A DNA stretch of 64,000 nt from Amyelois transitella (GCF_032362555.1 NC_083506.1:7115501-7179500), one strand, 5' to 3'; shown: positions 19,501-30,434, counted from the first letter of the stretch. Notes: generated by a model from the letters alone, not told the origin. Program-made: numbers and translations.

Positions 19501-19908
19501 TTTACATTAACGAAGCATATTAGTTTAATGCAGCTTCGCACTTTAAATGCAAATGTGAAACAAGTTTCGGGATAATTTTTGTTAAGGACAGGTGATAAGA
19601 TAAAGTCATGGTGGCGTCGCACATCAACATATCTAGTTATATTTTGTTGTAGTGATTCTTGTGCTACGTACCGGCACTTAAGAATAGGACCGCTCTATAC
19701 TTTTCCCGTGGTTATTGTAGGACTCTCAAGGGAATGCAGTTTCATATTTTGCAATATTCAAAGAGGCTTCACGTCAGACGATAGTGAAATCAGATCTTTA
19801 TTTTCTCTTAGTGGTTTAAACAAGGAAATTGATGGTGAGTTTCGTACCTGAGTAAAGGAGAGCGAGGATTGCAGTGAGAGTGACACACGCACGCGACCCG
19901 CCCGACAT
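13506..19908 (-). CDS. nAChRbeta1: Nicotinic acetylcholine receptor subunit beta1
   Basis: This is a subunit of the insect pentameric acetylcholine-gated cation channel. The coding exons, in transcript order, are 19848-19908, 18601-18737, 17312-17466, 17147-17237, 16615-16962, 16333-16526, 15896-16054, 13881-14145 and 13506-13670. All phases fit, giving 524 aa. A signal peptide starts [18 protein letters not shown]. The Cys-loop [15 protein letters not shown] is in exon 5. Loop C lacks the paired cysteines, so this is a beta-type subunit. The four membrane segments lie in exons 5, 6 (two) and 9, and the large cytoplasmic loop spans exons 7-8. The tail ends in the conserved IIEIYRGK. The sequence matches my memory of insect beta1 (Drosophila ARD) almost throughout. 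Loop D keeps its arginine (CGG at 17425-17427, residue 80). The donor after 15896 (GTTCGC) is weak. Confidence 0.95.
14236..15846 (-). mobile_element. Degenerate pogo-like transposon in a beta1 intron
   Basis: The element is 1611 bp and flanked by TA at 14234-14235 and 15847-15848. Its 26-bp ends are inverted repeats matching at 20 positions, both running into CCTTCGTACA. Near each end are several GTACGAAAG/CTTTCGTAC subterminal motifs with GGGG or CCCC next to them (about 14440-14500 and 15400-15480, then 15804-15835). The TA target and the terminal repeats fit the Tc1/mariner-pogo superfamily. It lies in the intron between the seventh and eighth coding exons of beta1, with its end 48 bp inside the donor. 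The transposase frame is truncated (next entry), so the element is probably nonautonomous. Confidence 0.85.
14996..15349 (-). pseudogene. Truncated pogo/Tigger-like transposase, N-terminal part
   Basis: The open frame is 117 codons. It begins [11 protein letters not shown] and continues with a basic helix-turn-helix segment (residues about 15-60, [19 protein letters not shown]), the arrangement of Psq-type DNA-binding domains in pogo-like transposases. It then gives [26 protein letters not shown], which in the family leads into the second helix-turn-helix. After GLTN the reading changes to unrelated residues and stops. The second DNA-binding domain and the DDE catalytic domain are absent from the remaining 760 bp of the element. 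In function it could only be a DNA-binding fragment. The call rests on recognition of this N-terminal pattern. Confidence 0.75.
17662..17868 (+). repeat. SINE-like family 1, near-complete diverged copy
   Basis: It starts 'acgtctatatcccttgtggg' and ends 'ccggaaaccacac', matching the consensus order seen at 53651-53894. It lacks the 'cacgttcagctgtttggctt' block through an internal deletion. It lies in intron 2 of beta1, antisense to the gene. Confidence 0.8.
18436..18553 (-). pseudogene. Decayed duplicate of beta1 exon 2
   Basis: Read on the minus strand, the segment aligns with exon 2 of the same gene (18601-18737): [15 protein letters not shown] corresponds to [15 protein letters not shown], and [14 protein letters not shown] corresponds to the exon end [14 protein letters not shown]. 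The match continues across the splice donor, GTAAGTGATGTTAT against GTAAGTAATATTAT. The two donors are 165 bp apart, so this looks like a tandem duplication. A 13-nt net insertion in the middle (a 'gatggaag' stutter) shifts the frame, and no clear acceptor is seen. It is probably nonfunctional. Confidence 0.75.
18738..19847 (-). other. beta1 intron 1, no feature seen
   Basis: This is a 1.1-kb AT-rich intron separating the signal-peptide exon from the first ectodomain exon. I see no repeat family I can name, no additional exon and no strong structure. Confidence 0.65.
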
Positions 19909-20130
19909 GGCGGCGGCCACTGCCGCGCGGCGCCCGCCCGCTCTCCGCCCGCTCTCCGCCCGCCCTGCATTTCACCGCCCTGCACTCTCTTGCATGCCTT
20001 CGCCCGCCCCACTTGTATTTCAGGTTACAGGCTACAATTTATTTTATTTTGATTGTGATGAATTTAAATGGTTAATTAGAGTTTACACCTATTTAGCCAA
20101 GTTCATCTCGATATCGATTTTGCTATAGTT
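19909..20130 (-). promoter_or_regulatory. GC-rich 5' region of beta1
   Basis: About 19870-20015 is strongly GC-rich in an AT-rich setting and includes a short direct repeat of 'cccgctctccg' near 19938-19960. It immediately precedes the beta1 start codon on the minus strand, so it is probably 5'UTR or promoter. A minus-strand ATG at 20010-20012 opens a different frame that runs over the beta1 ATG; it would be an overlapping upstream frame if transcribed. Confidence 0.45.
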
Positions 20131-22839
20131 TCGGATTTTGCGATATAGGTGTATAAAGAATTTTTGGGCATTTTATACTGATTATTAATATAGTTTTAAA
20201 AGGAACAGTTGTAAGATTAAAATGATCATCTTTTATATTCTTTTGCCTTAAATGTATGGGCCTGGTTTTACATTTTCAAATAGAATATATTGATCAATGA
20301 AAAAATATTTTATTTTACATAGGCACTTAATTCGGAATCTGTTTTATCGGTTTCTCTATATTCTACTTTTTTGTGTCTAAGCCTCACAATTTTTTTTTAT
20401 TTACTATATATCTCATGTAGAAATGAGACAGCAGAAATGTATCTGGCTACATTACTGAATTAAAAATTATAGTTAGCTTGTATCTTTATATTTTCTTCTC
20501 ACAACTGCTGTATTTTACAATTTTTCATTTTCATTTAATCAAATGCTTTCATCAATACAACATATATTTTTTTTTATGCAAATAAATTACGAAATTTTAA
20601 AATATATTGTGAACAGACCACAAAATTAAATCTACGTTCTTATTTCATATAGGCGCTGAACGACAGAGAAGGCCTACGAAGGTACATTAAAGTAATTTGC
20701 ATCGCAAAGCCTTCGACCCCAGTGTTGGGGTGGCGTTCTTTGCGCATGTGCGGTTATCCCATGGGATAACATCGATTGTCTACAGGCACTCGCCGCGGAC
20801 TGCCTCCGGGATGTGCTATATTATAAATATTTGGGTCAGGGTTGCTCCAATCAGTCTTCACTGTCGGTGTACTGTGTCAGATTATGACACCAATTTAAAA
20901 TAATTAGTGTTGAAATAAATATGTATATTGATTCATAAGATTTTCTACTATGAAATTGATATAATTTTATAAATCCTTTTTTTAAATAGTTAAAAAAAGG
21001 AAGAAAAATATTTTATAAGGGAAGTAGGGTGTATAAATGAAACATAAGCTTATTCATTCGTTTATATTTAATAAACAAAATGCAATTCAGAGCATTAATC
21101 CTAACAATTGAACAAATTATGGAGACAACAGGTCATCCTATTGCCAACGAGAGAACGCCGCGTATAAGCCGTCCATCAGGAAGAAGAGAATGTAATATCA
21201 GCTCATGATAATGTGCAAAAAGGTAATGACGTAACGGCAAATATACGCGACATCTCCGCCTGGGTCGTCACACAACCGTACTCGAGAGGTCGATGAGACA
21301 AGATTAAACAACATTAAACAAACGGGTCATTGAAAACACTGATATATAATCATAGCCACGCCGCAACTTCCAAAGGGCTGACTACAATTATTCGTATGCC
21401 ACCTGAGAGATGAGAAACATGGTAGGAGCGTCGCGAGGGTACATTCTCCGTTTGTGTATCCGCGCAATCGCTCGTTCGATTCAACGTTTCACGTCTGATA
21501 GGTTTGCAATGTTTTCAAAAAAAATATACATAAATGTTAAATGATCTTTAACAATGACAAGGATTCCGTAAAAAGATCCAATAAAACGAAAATCACCGGA
21601 TATTGCAGATGAGCGGTCTACACAATCAAGGTTGCAGTAACGCGTTCTTATGCCCTTTTTATAACAATCAACTTCAACTCAATAGTTGATTTTAAAACTT
21701 TTTTAATAATAGAAAAGTGAAAATTAATAACGATATTGCTGCAAATACTATGACGAATTGCATGAATTCAATTGTCTTATATGTACACCCGAAGGGATAA
21801 TATTCACAATTAAGATTTCGACAAAGGAGAAAATTGCGTAAAGCTAATATTTTATCAGCATATAAGTAACCGTAACTGTATGGAAAGAAGTACAAATGTG
21901 AACATTATCATGTAATTTTATTATTTGTATAAGTCATCCGAAAGACTCGGGTTTGACTTTATTAAAATAATAATTTGTTTAACTACAACTTTTAACGAAC
22001 GTTTAATTAAGCTATAGCCATGGATATTTTACCATTTATAACAATATCGACCCGTTCACAACGAGGCATATCACAACCTGTACCAATTGAATTCAACATT
22101 GTTTGTAAAGTTCTATACTAGCTACTGACACAATACATCCGAAAATAAAGTTAGGGATCATAACCACGATTCACGGAATCGAACAAGAAGGAAACAAAGG
22201 GCCTTTGCTTTACAGCCCAAACCCTAAACTGTACAATAGATTTCAAGAATCGAGAAAGATCTAACAAAGTTTAAATTTTAAATGCGAATCAGGTCGTTCA
22301 ACGGTATGAAGGAAGACGTTTTTGTGCTAAATTTTCTGTTTTGGTCATAATAACAGTGACCTCTGAAACTGCACTAATCTAGCGTGGATTTAAAGCTTCA
22401 CTGGAGCTTTTGGCTGCCACAAACAGGTCTTGGGGCCCGGGAACACACGAAACTGCTCTGTCCGAGTTAAAACAGATCGTCAACTAATAACCACTCATCG
22501 TTGTCGAGGGGCTTACAGACTCTTTAGAGATAGTTGGTCAAACAGGATTCCTTTCGTTACGAAGAAGATTGGAAGTGAAAAAAGGTTAAGAGTCTGAAGA
22601 ATATCTCGTAGGTTTTAAGGAGACATTGGATAGGCAGTACATATCGGTTGAGTGCACAGGGATGGCAGTCATCGGTAACTTATAACTACAGGGGGGCGCG
22701 GACGGCGAGGCAGGCGGCCGCAACTCCCGAGGGCCGCGGCATCATCGCCCGCGCCATTTCGCACATCACAACTTAACAAGTATTCGCGGTATCACAGAAC
22801 GTTATGTATGCGCATGCGCAGCCGCAGGCGGGCGGGTCG
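20131..22839. other. Intergenic region, probably including a long alpha7 3'UTR
   Basis: No coding gene was recognised. From 22839 down to about 21060 the sequence is of higher complexity than the surrounding AT-rich DNA. Minus-strand polyadenylation signals lie at 21917-21922 (AATAAA) and near 21067 (ATTAAA), which would fit a 3'UTR of 0.9-1.8 kb. An 18-bp perfect palindrome GTTATCCCATGGGATAAC lies at 20753-20770. Confidence 0.5.
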
Positions 22840-25800
22840 CTACGACACCATGATGTGTGGCGCGGACAGCAGCACGGCTAGCGTGGCGATGATTGTGAAC
22901 AGGGTAAAGATAATAAGGCACAGTCTGTCCACGACCATGGCGGCGAACTTCCAGTCGCGCGAAATGTCCGCATCTTCGTCATCCTTGCGCATCTGTAACA
23001 AATATCTAGATCAAATCTCTTAGTTTAGCAAGATTGATTTGTCGAATATTGTATCCTGAAAAACTATGCCCATTAAAATTGTGGTATACAGTCAACAATA
23101 GATGCCTACAAGCCTTTTTCATAATTTTATGGAGAAAGATATGTGCTGCAAATGGAATTGTGTCTTACCTGATCTGTGATGACTCGAAGCTCTTTGAGTA
23201 TGAGCGAAAGCTCGTAGTCGACACCGAAGCAGCTATGCGCAGCCAATCCTGCACCGTTCTCTTCGCCGCTCCTGCAATAGACATGGCTCTGTAATCTCAA
23301 CACATATGGGTATTCTATACTACAGGTGGAGACGAGGAACGAAGGGCACTACAGGCATTATGCTCAGAGATGTATCGAGAAAAAGAAGACCCCAAGAGAT
23401 ATTTAAGTGAAAAAGTGAATGATCGTGAGTTCAGTCGAATGAAAGCTGTAATGGTGGGGTCTAATGCGGATCATTCGAGGCGGGGGTTAATATCTTATCC
23501 GTGTTATTTACGGCGAGTAGTGTTCGTGTAGATCGTCGAGGGACCTGTAGTATCGGCAGCAGGGCGGCTGCTGCGACTGCGCGTGGCGGAAGTCGTCGTC
23601 GATGTCGAGCACGTTAGCAAGGAGCGACTTGGAAGAGCGCTCGCGCAACTCCAGGTCCGGCGGCGGGGGGGCCCGCGCCGGCGGTGGAGTCGCCGCGTTG
23701 CCCGGCCGCGACATGCGAAGGATCCATGGCAGCCAGTATAAGAAAACGCAACGTATCTGTTAACAAATAACATATATCTTTTATATTGTTTATCGCTGTT
23801 GTGAAGAAATGAAGTCATTTTTCATCATTTTAAAACTAACAAAGTTGTCTAAGAAACTAGTTTTTCTACCTTAACATCAGAAAGTAAAAACGAAGTCAAT
23901 AAAATGTTTGTTACATACCCAGTCGCTCATTTCGTGCGTGTCTGCGTGCCGATGGTGGTAGTTGAGGATGAGGATGGTGGAGACGACGGACGAGGCGACC
24001 ATGAACATAATGCAGTTGAAGTACGTCCCCAGTAGCGGTACAGCGTCCGATGTCGCCGGCATCGTCTCCGCCACCATGTTCAGAAACACCGTCAGCGAGA
24101 GCAAAATTGTCACACCTGAGTAAAGAATTCCACTGAGATATCAATTCATAAAAGTGTTAAAGTAAAAAATATTTTCGACCTTATGTTCCTTGATTGGGTG
24201 AGTCAGTTTATTGCACCTAGCGACTCTCGTCTGACCTCTCCGCAACCTTTGCAGGGGAACCTAATCCGTATTGGATCGATCACGGTTACACATCCAGGTT
24301 TCCTCATCGTAAGAGCATCGGAAAGTATTCAAACTAATGTACATAACTTCGAAAAAAGTTATACAAGGCCTAGGTGGGATTCTAACCCTGTGGCTTTTTG
24401 CACCACACTTTTAACCGGGCACCTTACCAATTCGCTCATATATTTACCTGACCCTGTAACAATAAACGAAGACAAGACCATCATACCTAGTGATAGTTTC
24501 TCGCCAGAATCTGGTGGTAAGGTGAAACCCAACAGAGCCATGGAAGCAATGAGCACGCAGGGCACGATCAGATTGAAGAAGTAGTAAAGCGTCTTTCGGC
24601 GGATAACCACCGCGAACGTTATGTCGATGTAGGGCTCCGGGCAACAGTTGTAGTATATTTCGTTGCGCTTGCCAGGTACGCCTGTTAATATGATTAATAT
24701 ATGACTATAAAATTTTAGAAGATATCAAAACAACTCATATGCCTAATCAAGACTTCTAGGTACTTTGACGTGGAATGTCTAGAATTAGTCTAACTTAACA
24801 TGTAGCTTAAAGTCAGTACTAACCTATAAGTTCCCATTCGCCATTCGTGACAAAACTGCTAATATCTCCTCCCTCTTCGTCTTGTAATTGAAGGTCCAAC
24901 TACAAAAAAAATAAACATGTACGTAGTTACAGTCAAACAAAATGTCCCGTATCTATATAGGATGCTTCTATATTATTTAAAATCAGCAAAAAAGGAGTAC
25001 GTGAATATTTGAGAATTAGGATAACATCTTGGCAAATCAGTTGTTCCAAAATTCTCATGCTATATACAAGAACATACTTGATATCCACCATAGGTCCAGC
25101 TGCCAAACTTCATCTCGCAGCGTTGGTCATCGAAGGGGAACCACGTGATGTCGATCTTGCACGTGCTCTTGAAGATGCCGGGCGGCACGTACAGACACGA
25201 CCCGTTGTTGCGAACCACCACATTGGTCGGGTACGTACTGTCGAACCCTTCGTCCGCGCTGGCAATAAAATATCAACATTAAGGGAAGCGGAGAAACCAG
25301 TTAGAAACGAAGAAAATATTACTTGGCACAACAACAACTAGGAAAGTTCATGTTGTGCCAAGATATATTTTTAAATATAGTTTGCATGTACCCATACGGT
25401 TTACAGCATCATTGCTGGAAACCTAAGACTAAATAAAAAATGCAAAAGTTTTAACCATAGGTTTTGACTAACTTTGGTAAACCCTAACTGACAACAAAAC
25501 CCGAGGCTTTTGTGAAAATGCTGAAAAATAAACATAAACATCGATTTTCACATTCAACTCGTGTAAATATTATTAAGATCATAAAGTTGATCTTTCACTG
25601 CACTCAATTAAAGTACACTCTCAACTAAGGTAGACATAGCCAATAATTGATCGCGTAAGTTAATCTGTAACAGTAGAAGATTTGCAAATGAGTAGAAGTT
25701 AAAATTTATATCAATAATTGAATAAACATGATAGCTATTTCGACCCCGCCTAGAGCGGAATAACGTGATAAAGGTACTTAGGTGACTACAAAAACAAATA

Positions 25801-28800
25801 ACAAAATAAATGAGACATTTAAGCTTTAAAGAAACCATCGAAGTCAATAACCTGTGTGTATTTGCTCATTGGTTTCACACTAAGTGAACAAAGGCAAACG
25901 TTATGTAAAAATTACCTGTTGTACATAAGGACGTCTGGTTTCCATAATCTGTGTGGTGGTACTCGCAAGTCTTTGACCCCGCCGAAATCCGAAGTGTTCC
26001 ATCTCAAATTCATATCGTTCCATTCCTAGATAAAAAAAGGTGTTTATGAAGCTTTTTTGTAGGTACTAATTTTTATTTTGATTTCGCGGCCAAATCTTTT
26101 CCTCATAATAGATGGTACGAGTACATCGAATTGGTTCATCGAATAATATAGAAAAAAGTTAGTAAAGGTAATAACTTTACTAATTGGATTAGAGAGTATA
26201 TTTGCATTTTTTATTTTTAAATTTCTAATTAGCAAAAAAATAGCAAAATGATCAAAACATTGATTCGAATTAGAGAAATCTCTTTATTTCACTGATTTGA
26301 TACACAAAAATATAAATTTAAGAGGTAGTTAATATAGAAATGACACATAAGATCTAAGCCAGGTAAAAACAACTAACACCAAAAATATTAAAATACAGTT
26401 TTGAGAATTAAACTATCTGTATAGGTACATTTTGCCTAAAAAAAATACTTTAGTAAAAGACGTGAACTTACCTATTTTACATTTCATTAAGTCAAACTAT
26501 TTGTCTGATCTTTGCGCTATTTTATCAGCAAACATTTTGGTTATTATCCTTACCTTAATTACTTAGCAAACAAGTTTAAATGTTTAGGTAAGAACACAAA
26601 CTGTGCATAATGAAAAAACTTTATTACTTACAAGTTTAAGCCAGATGTTTGTTATTAATAGCTGGTTCTTTTCATCCTGTAAACAAAAAAACCCTTTTTG
26701 AATCTACATAACATCAAAGACCCAATTATACTAACTTTATATAGGTGGGTTATTTCTTTTTTATTTAAGTAATTCTAATAATTATATAATTGATTATATT
26801 ATAACAACTAACTTAACAGTACAGTAAATAAATAGGTGAGTAATTACTAGAGTGATATAAACAAGAAATATAATTTAGTAGCAATTCTAGATGCGATACG
26901 ATTATCGAGCTTGAAGAAAATTTCCGGGATCATCCTCGTTGACCACGGGCCTACACGTTGCACTGTTCTAACAAAAGCAGCAATCTGGAGATGTAAGCGT
27001 ACCACGTCAATGATCTGCATGAGCGTGAGGCCGAAGGAGAGCTGCAGCGGGTCGCTCTCGTTGACCACGGGCCTCTCCAGCACGTTGTAGTGGTCCAGCA
27101 GGTGGTGCAGCAGCCGCTTCTCGTGGTAGCCGCCGCTCGCCTCTGATGAAGAACATCCAGTTTTTTATTCAATATTGGATGAGGCATTTGTTCTCTATCT
27201 CACCTGATGGTAAGTGACGATAAAGAAGAAGAAGTTATATGCCTATCCAAGCGGTACCCATTTATTTTACTTTCGGATGTTCGCGGACAGTAATTGTCTG
27301 TGAACCAGTATGAATTTAAATTTTAAGAAATATAAATACTAGGCAGTATGATTTTTTATTGATTTAGGAAATTTTCATACCATGATTGGACAATGGAACT
27401 GGTATCCCTTAAAATAAATAGAATAAAGAAAGAAAAAAAAATACTCCTTTATACGGTTAATTGAAACGCTTTTTGCTATTTGTTTCTATGGGAACCTACT
27501 CAGTTTCATAGTCTTTATATGCTGTGAAAATTTCTTACAAATTTGCCTTAATAATCCTTAAATATACTTAAATATGTACACCTCTTGTACTCGCGATCGC
27601 GTCAATGCTTATTTATTTAATGTAACAGTGGAGTTTGATGCTAGCCAAAACTTGTACTGAAGAGTAATTGAATGTCTTGTCTTTGCAAGAGCAGCGTTAA
27701 AATGCTGAATACAAATTTTGTAGGTACGGTTGCACCCTACACCTCTTCATCCCATTAGGGGCAGAGAGATCTGATAGTCTCGGAAAGACTCGAAGACCAC
27801 ATTCCCGAATGATGATAAAGCATGTGTCTGACAATCTCTCTCTCTATTTTTTTTTAGGTTTACTTTGCGTAGAAAGCCCTTAGACATGAGAAATATTTCA
27901 ATTAGGTAACTTTTGTAAATATTCACAGATTATTGAGTGAAACAAAAAGAAAATGCTTTATTTGGCTAGTTCTTAATATCAGTTTGAATCATGATTTGAA
28001 CCGTAAAAAAATGTTAACGATCCATAAATCTTATATTGAGATTTGTGTGGTATCTAGTAAAAAAGTTTGTTTTCACTATCATTGGATGTTAATTAACACT
28101 CTTGGCAAGCCATTTAATGCCCCCATTATCTGGTATCGCTAAAGTGGTCTTCATCGATCGAGGGTCTCCAAGCTCTTTTGTGAAAATGGCCGCTTCCAAT
28201 GTCGCACCCGGTCTCTTTGATGTAACGTGCGTGACTAAGCATAGATGAGGAAGATCCTCAAGATGCTTAAAAGATAATAAGAATTGGGAGACAAAATGAA
28301 CGAAGAATAGTACTTTATAATCTATAGAAATTACAAGAGAAGCAAAAATATAATATTTTGGTTAAGATAAATGTATAAAAAGCCAAATTCTTTTTTTTAT
28401 AAAATATTCTGGAGTATTCCAGTATGGTTCCTAAAGATGGCTGGATATGGATAATCTTCTTTTATTGCTTCTGAATATATTAGAATTTAATTGATTACCT
28501 ACATACATATCATCACGTCTATATCCCTTGCGGGATAGGCAAGGCCAACGATTTTGAAAAGACTGAAAGGCCACGTTCAGCTGTTTGGCTTAATGATAGA
28601 ATTGAGATTCAAATAGTGACAGGTTGCTAGCGCATCACCTAAAACAAGAATTCCAAGTTTATAAGCCAATCCCTTAGTCGTAAAAATGAATAGGACTACT
28701 CCATCTCTTTACCATGGATGTCGTAATTGATTTTAACATAAAAATCTACCTATTTGGTTCTATATGTTTTGCTTTTCCGTACTAACTGCTAATTAAATTT

Positions 28801-30434
28801 ATTGATTGCGGGCGATCTTTATTTTTAGTCGAGTGAATGCAGTTTAAAAGATCGAATTAAAAATATCAATGTAAAAGAAATGTGTAGAGTAAAAGGAAAA
28901 GTGGTGACTAACAAACTTAAAAAGGGTATGTTCAGATGGAATGGATGAAAACAGATTGACGAAAAATGGTCGAAAGACGCCTGAAAAAACAGGCCTAACA
29001 TCTCCCGTAATCGTCGAATATGCATAAAAAGAGTAATTAACGCTTATTACTCTTTTTATGCATATCGGAAGAAGCGGAAGAGGTCTGTGAGGATCGCAGG
29101 AAGAGAAAATTGAAAGTTTCTGCCTACCCCAATGGGAAACAGGCATGATATGTGTGTATGTTTCTTTATAAAACGGTGCTTGGAAGAGGATATTTTTTTC
29201 GGTATTGTCCTGGAAATAATCAAATTATGTCTTAGAAACTGCCGCAGAATCCTGAACCGAATCCCATCACAACGCAGTGCGGCAATGTTAGTGGATTATG
29301 CAGATACAATCTGGTTTATTGAAAGTGATCGATGTTCATTTTTTCTGTTTGCGCCCCTACAAAAGCTCGGTAAGGGGTAAATACCTGATAAATGTATGTA
29401 TGTATTTAGAAAAGGACTTATTAGTCACTGCCGTAAGTGAATTTAAATCTGGGCATTTTCGATATCATATTTTCTGTTAAGATTAGACATCAACGAAGTC
29501 TATTTTTGGGTCCTTTCGTGTTTCTCGGGATTTAACATACGGATAAGTTTTTTCTTGGTTTAAATTAAAAAGAGGGTGATTTTAAATTATGATAAAAGTA
29601 AAGCAGTAATTGTTAAGTATTAGAAATAGACATTAAAATTACATTTGTAAAGTTCGAGATATCGACTTGAAAATCGGGAGACCACAATCAAGGTACATAA
29701 TTTAATTCATATGTTCATATTATATTGTGCAACCAATATTTATTGATGTGTGTTTTGAAATCTATGTAATGGTTGTTATAACTATTAATGCAAATAGTCT
29801 TTGCAAGAATATTATAAATGGTGCTGTAATAAAATAATGTTATGATTAACATTTAACCACCATATATAACTCACATTAAAATCTGTTGGAGAACAGATCG
29901 ATAAGTAAAGCTTTCGGATTTTAAAGGTCTTTAGGTTTAAGTACACCAGTTAGGTTTATATTACACGCTATTTTCATAGACTACGTTGATAAATGACAGT
30001 TATATGCTATATGCCCGTTTTGTTGGAAATTGACTAAAAAGCTAAATGACAGATGGAGTAACTTCAACTTTCAGGTTCGAGAAGGATTCCAGAGGCTATG
30101 ATATTTGACTATTACGAAATTTGGTTTTGTATTGATTTTCCCATTTTATAAATGTTACAGTTTAAGTGTTATATTTTTTTTCTACATCCATAATTATTAA
30201 TAAAATGTAGGGCAGATATTATGAAGTTTGAAAAACTAGTTTGAATGAAAACGTATGAGAGAAAAAAATGTGAGATCGTTCGGTCGGTTAAGTAAGTATG
30301 TGACCGTGATGCGTTCGTCTAATTGGAAGTTAATGAACTGATAGAGGTCACTTACCCCTCGGCCACAGCAGGCCCAGCAGCAGCAGCAGGCCTGCGGGCG
30401 CCGCCAACAGCGAGCGGCGCGCCCGCCACCCCAT
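22840..30434 (-). CDS. nAChRalpha7: Nicotinic acetylcholine receptor subunit alpha7-type
   Basis: The coding exons, in transcript order, are 30356-30434, 27003-27142, 26632-26676, 25916-26025, 25078-25258, 24824-24899, 24487-24681, 23919-24115, 23512-23756, 23169-23271 and 22840-22992. Every junction is GT/AG and in frame, giving 507 aa. The signal peptide is [21 protein letters not shown]. The Cys-loop [15 protein letters not shown] is in exon 5. Exon 7 has the paired cysteines YYNCCPEPY that define alpha subunits, then the first membrane segment. The second and third are in exon 8 and the fourth in the last exon, which ends SAPHIMVS. The cytoplasmic loop contains [19 protein letters not shown], as in the insect alpha5/6/7 group. 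The C-terminal half matches my memory of lepidopteran alpha7 better than alpha6. A longer in-frame start exists at 30572, but it would bury the signal peptide. A proline-alanine stretch follows the third segment. Confidence 0.92.
24190..24445 (-). repeat. tRNA-headed SINE in alpha7 intron 7
   Basis: On the minus strand, a tRNA-like head carries an A-box-like segment (TGAGCGAATTGGTAA, 24424-24438) and a B box (GGTTAGAATCC, 24377-24387) about 37 bp further on, as in RNA polymerase III promoters. The tail runs to about 24190 through 'ggttcccctgcaaaggttgcggagaggtcagacgagagtcgctagg'-like blocks that I recognise from lepidopteran genomes. The open frame on the plus strand across it (24183-24584) is not a gene. 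Confidence 0.75.
25259..26631 (-). other. alpha7 introns flanking exon 4
   Basis: Two introns (25259-25915 and 26026-26631) surround the 110-bp exon 25916-26025. Both are AT-rich. I looked for a second copy of the neighbouring exons, as occurs in the related alpha6 gene, and saw none. Confidence 0.6.
27748..27822 (+). repeat. SINE-like family 1, diverged fragment
   Basis: The order of blocks 'catcccattaggggcagaga', 'agtctcggaaagactcgaag' and 'accacattcccgaatgatgat' parallels the family 1 consensus, with many substitutions. Confidence 0.5.
28513..28726 (+). repeat. SINE-like family 1 with inverted 3' piece
   Basis: Bases 28513-28680 follow the consensus in plus orientation. Bases 28681-28726 then contain the next segment of the same element in reverse orientation ('ataggactactccatctctt', 'accatggatgtcgtaa'). 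Confidence 0.8.
28935..29150 (+). repeat. RTE-like LINE 3' remnant
   Basis: Blocks such as 'aaaatggtcgaaagacgc', 'gaagaagcggaagaggtctg' and 'tctgcctaccccaatgggaa' resemble the 3' coding end and tail of lepidopteran endonuclease/reverse-transcriptase elements, from memory. An oppositely oriented piece of the same tail is at about 50998-51045 ('gtttcccattggggcagaca'). No intact reading frame remains. Confidence 0.5.
29018..29065. repeat. Perfect 20-bp hairpin with 8-nt loop
   Basis: The arms 29018-29037 and 29046-29065 are exact reverse complements, separated by TAACGCTT. The hairpin sits inside the LINE-like remnant in alpha7 intron 1. Confidence 0.9.

Larger units (their letters stand above)
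27143..30355 (-). other. alpha7 intron 1, 3.2 kb with repeat relics
   Basis: The intron separates the signal-peptide exon from the mature N-terminus. It contains a 'ctcacctgatggtaagtgacgat' lepidopteran fragment at about 27200, a diverged SINE-like family 1 piece at 27748-27822, a chimeric SINE copy at 28513-28726, and LINE 3'-end-like sequence at about 28935-29150 enclosing a 20-bp hairpin. The stretch 28141-28260 is of higher complexity and unexplained. Confidence 0.7.

Noticed and set aside
24370-24445. Possible tRNA gene
   Set aside because: The A and B boxes are present, but the stem sequences do not pair as a tRNA and the sequence continues into a SINE tail.
24183-24584. 133-codon plus-strand open frame
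   Set aside because: It crosses a SINE and an alpha7 exon in antisense and has no protein similarity I can recognise.
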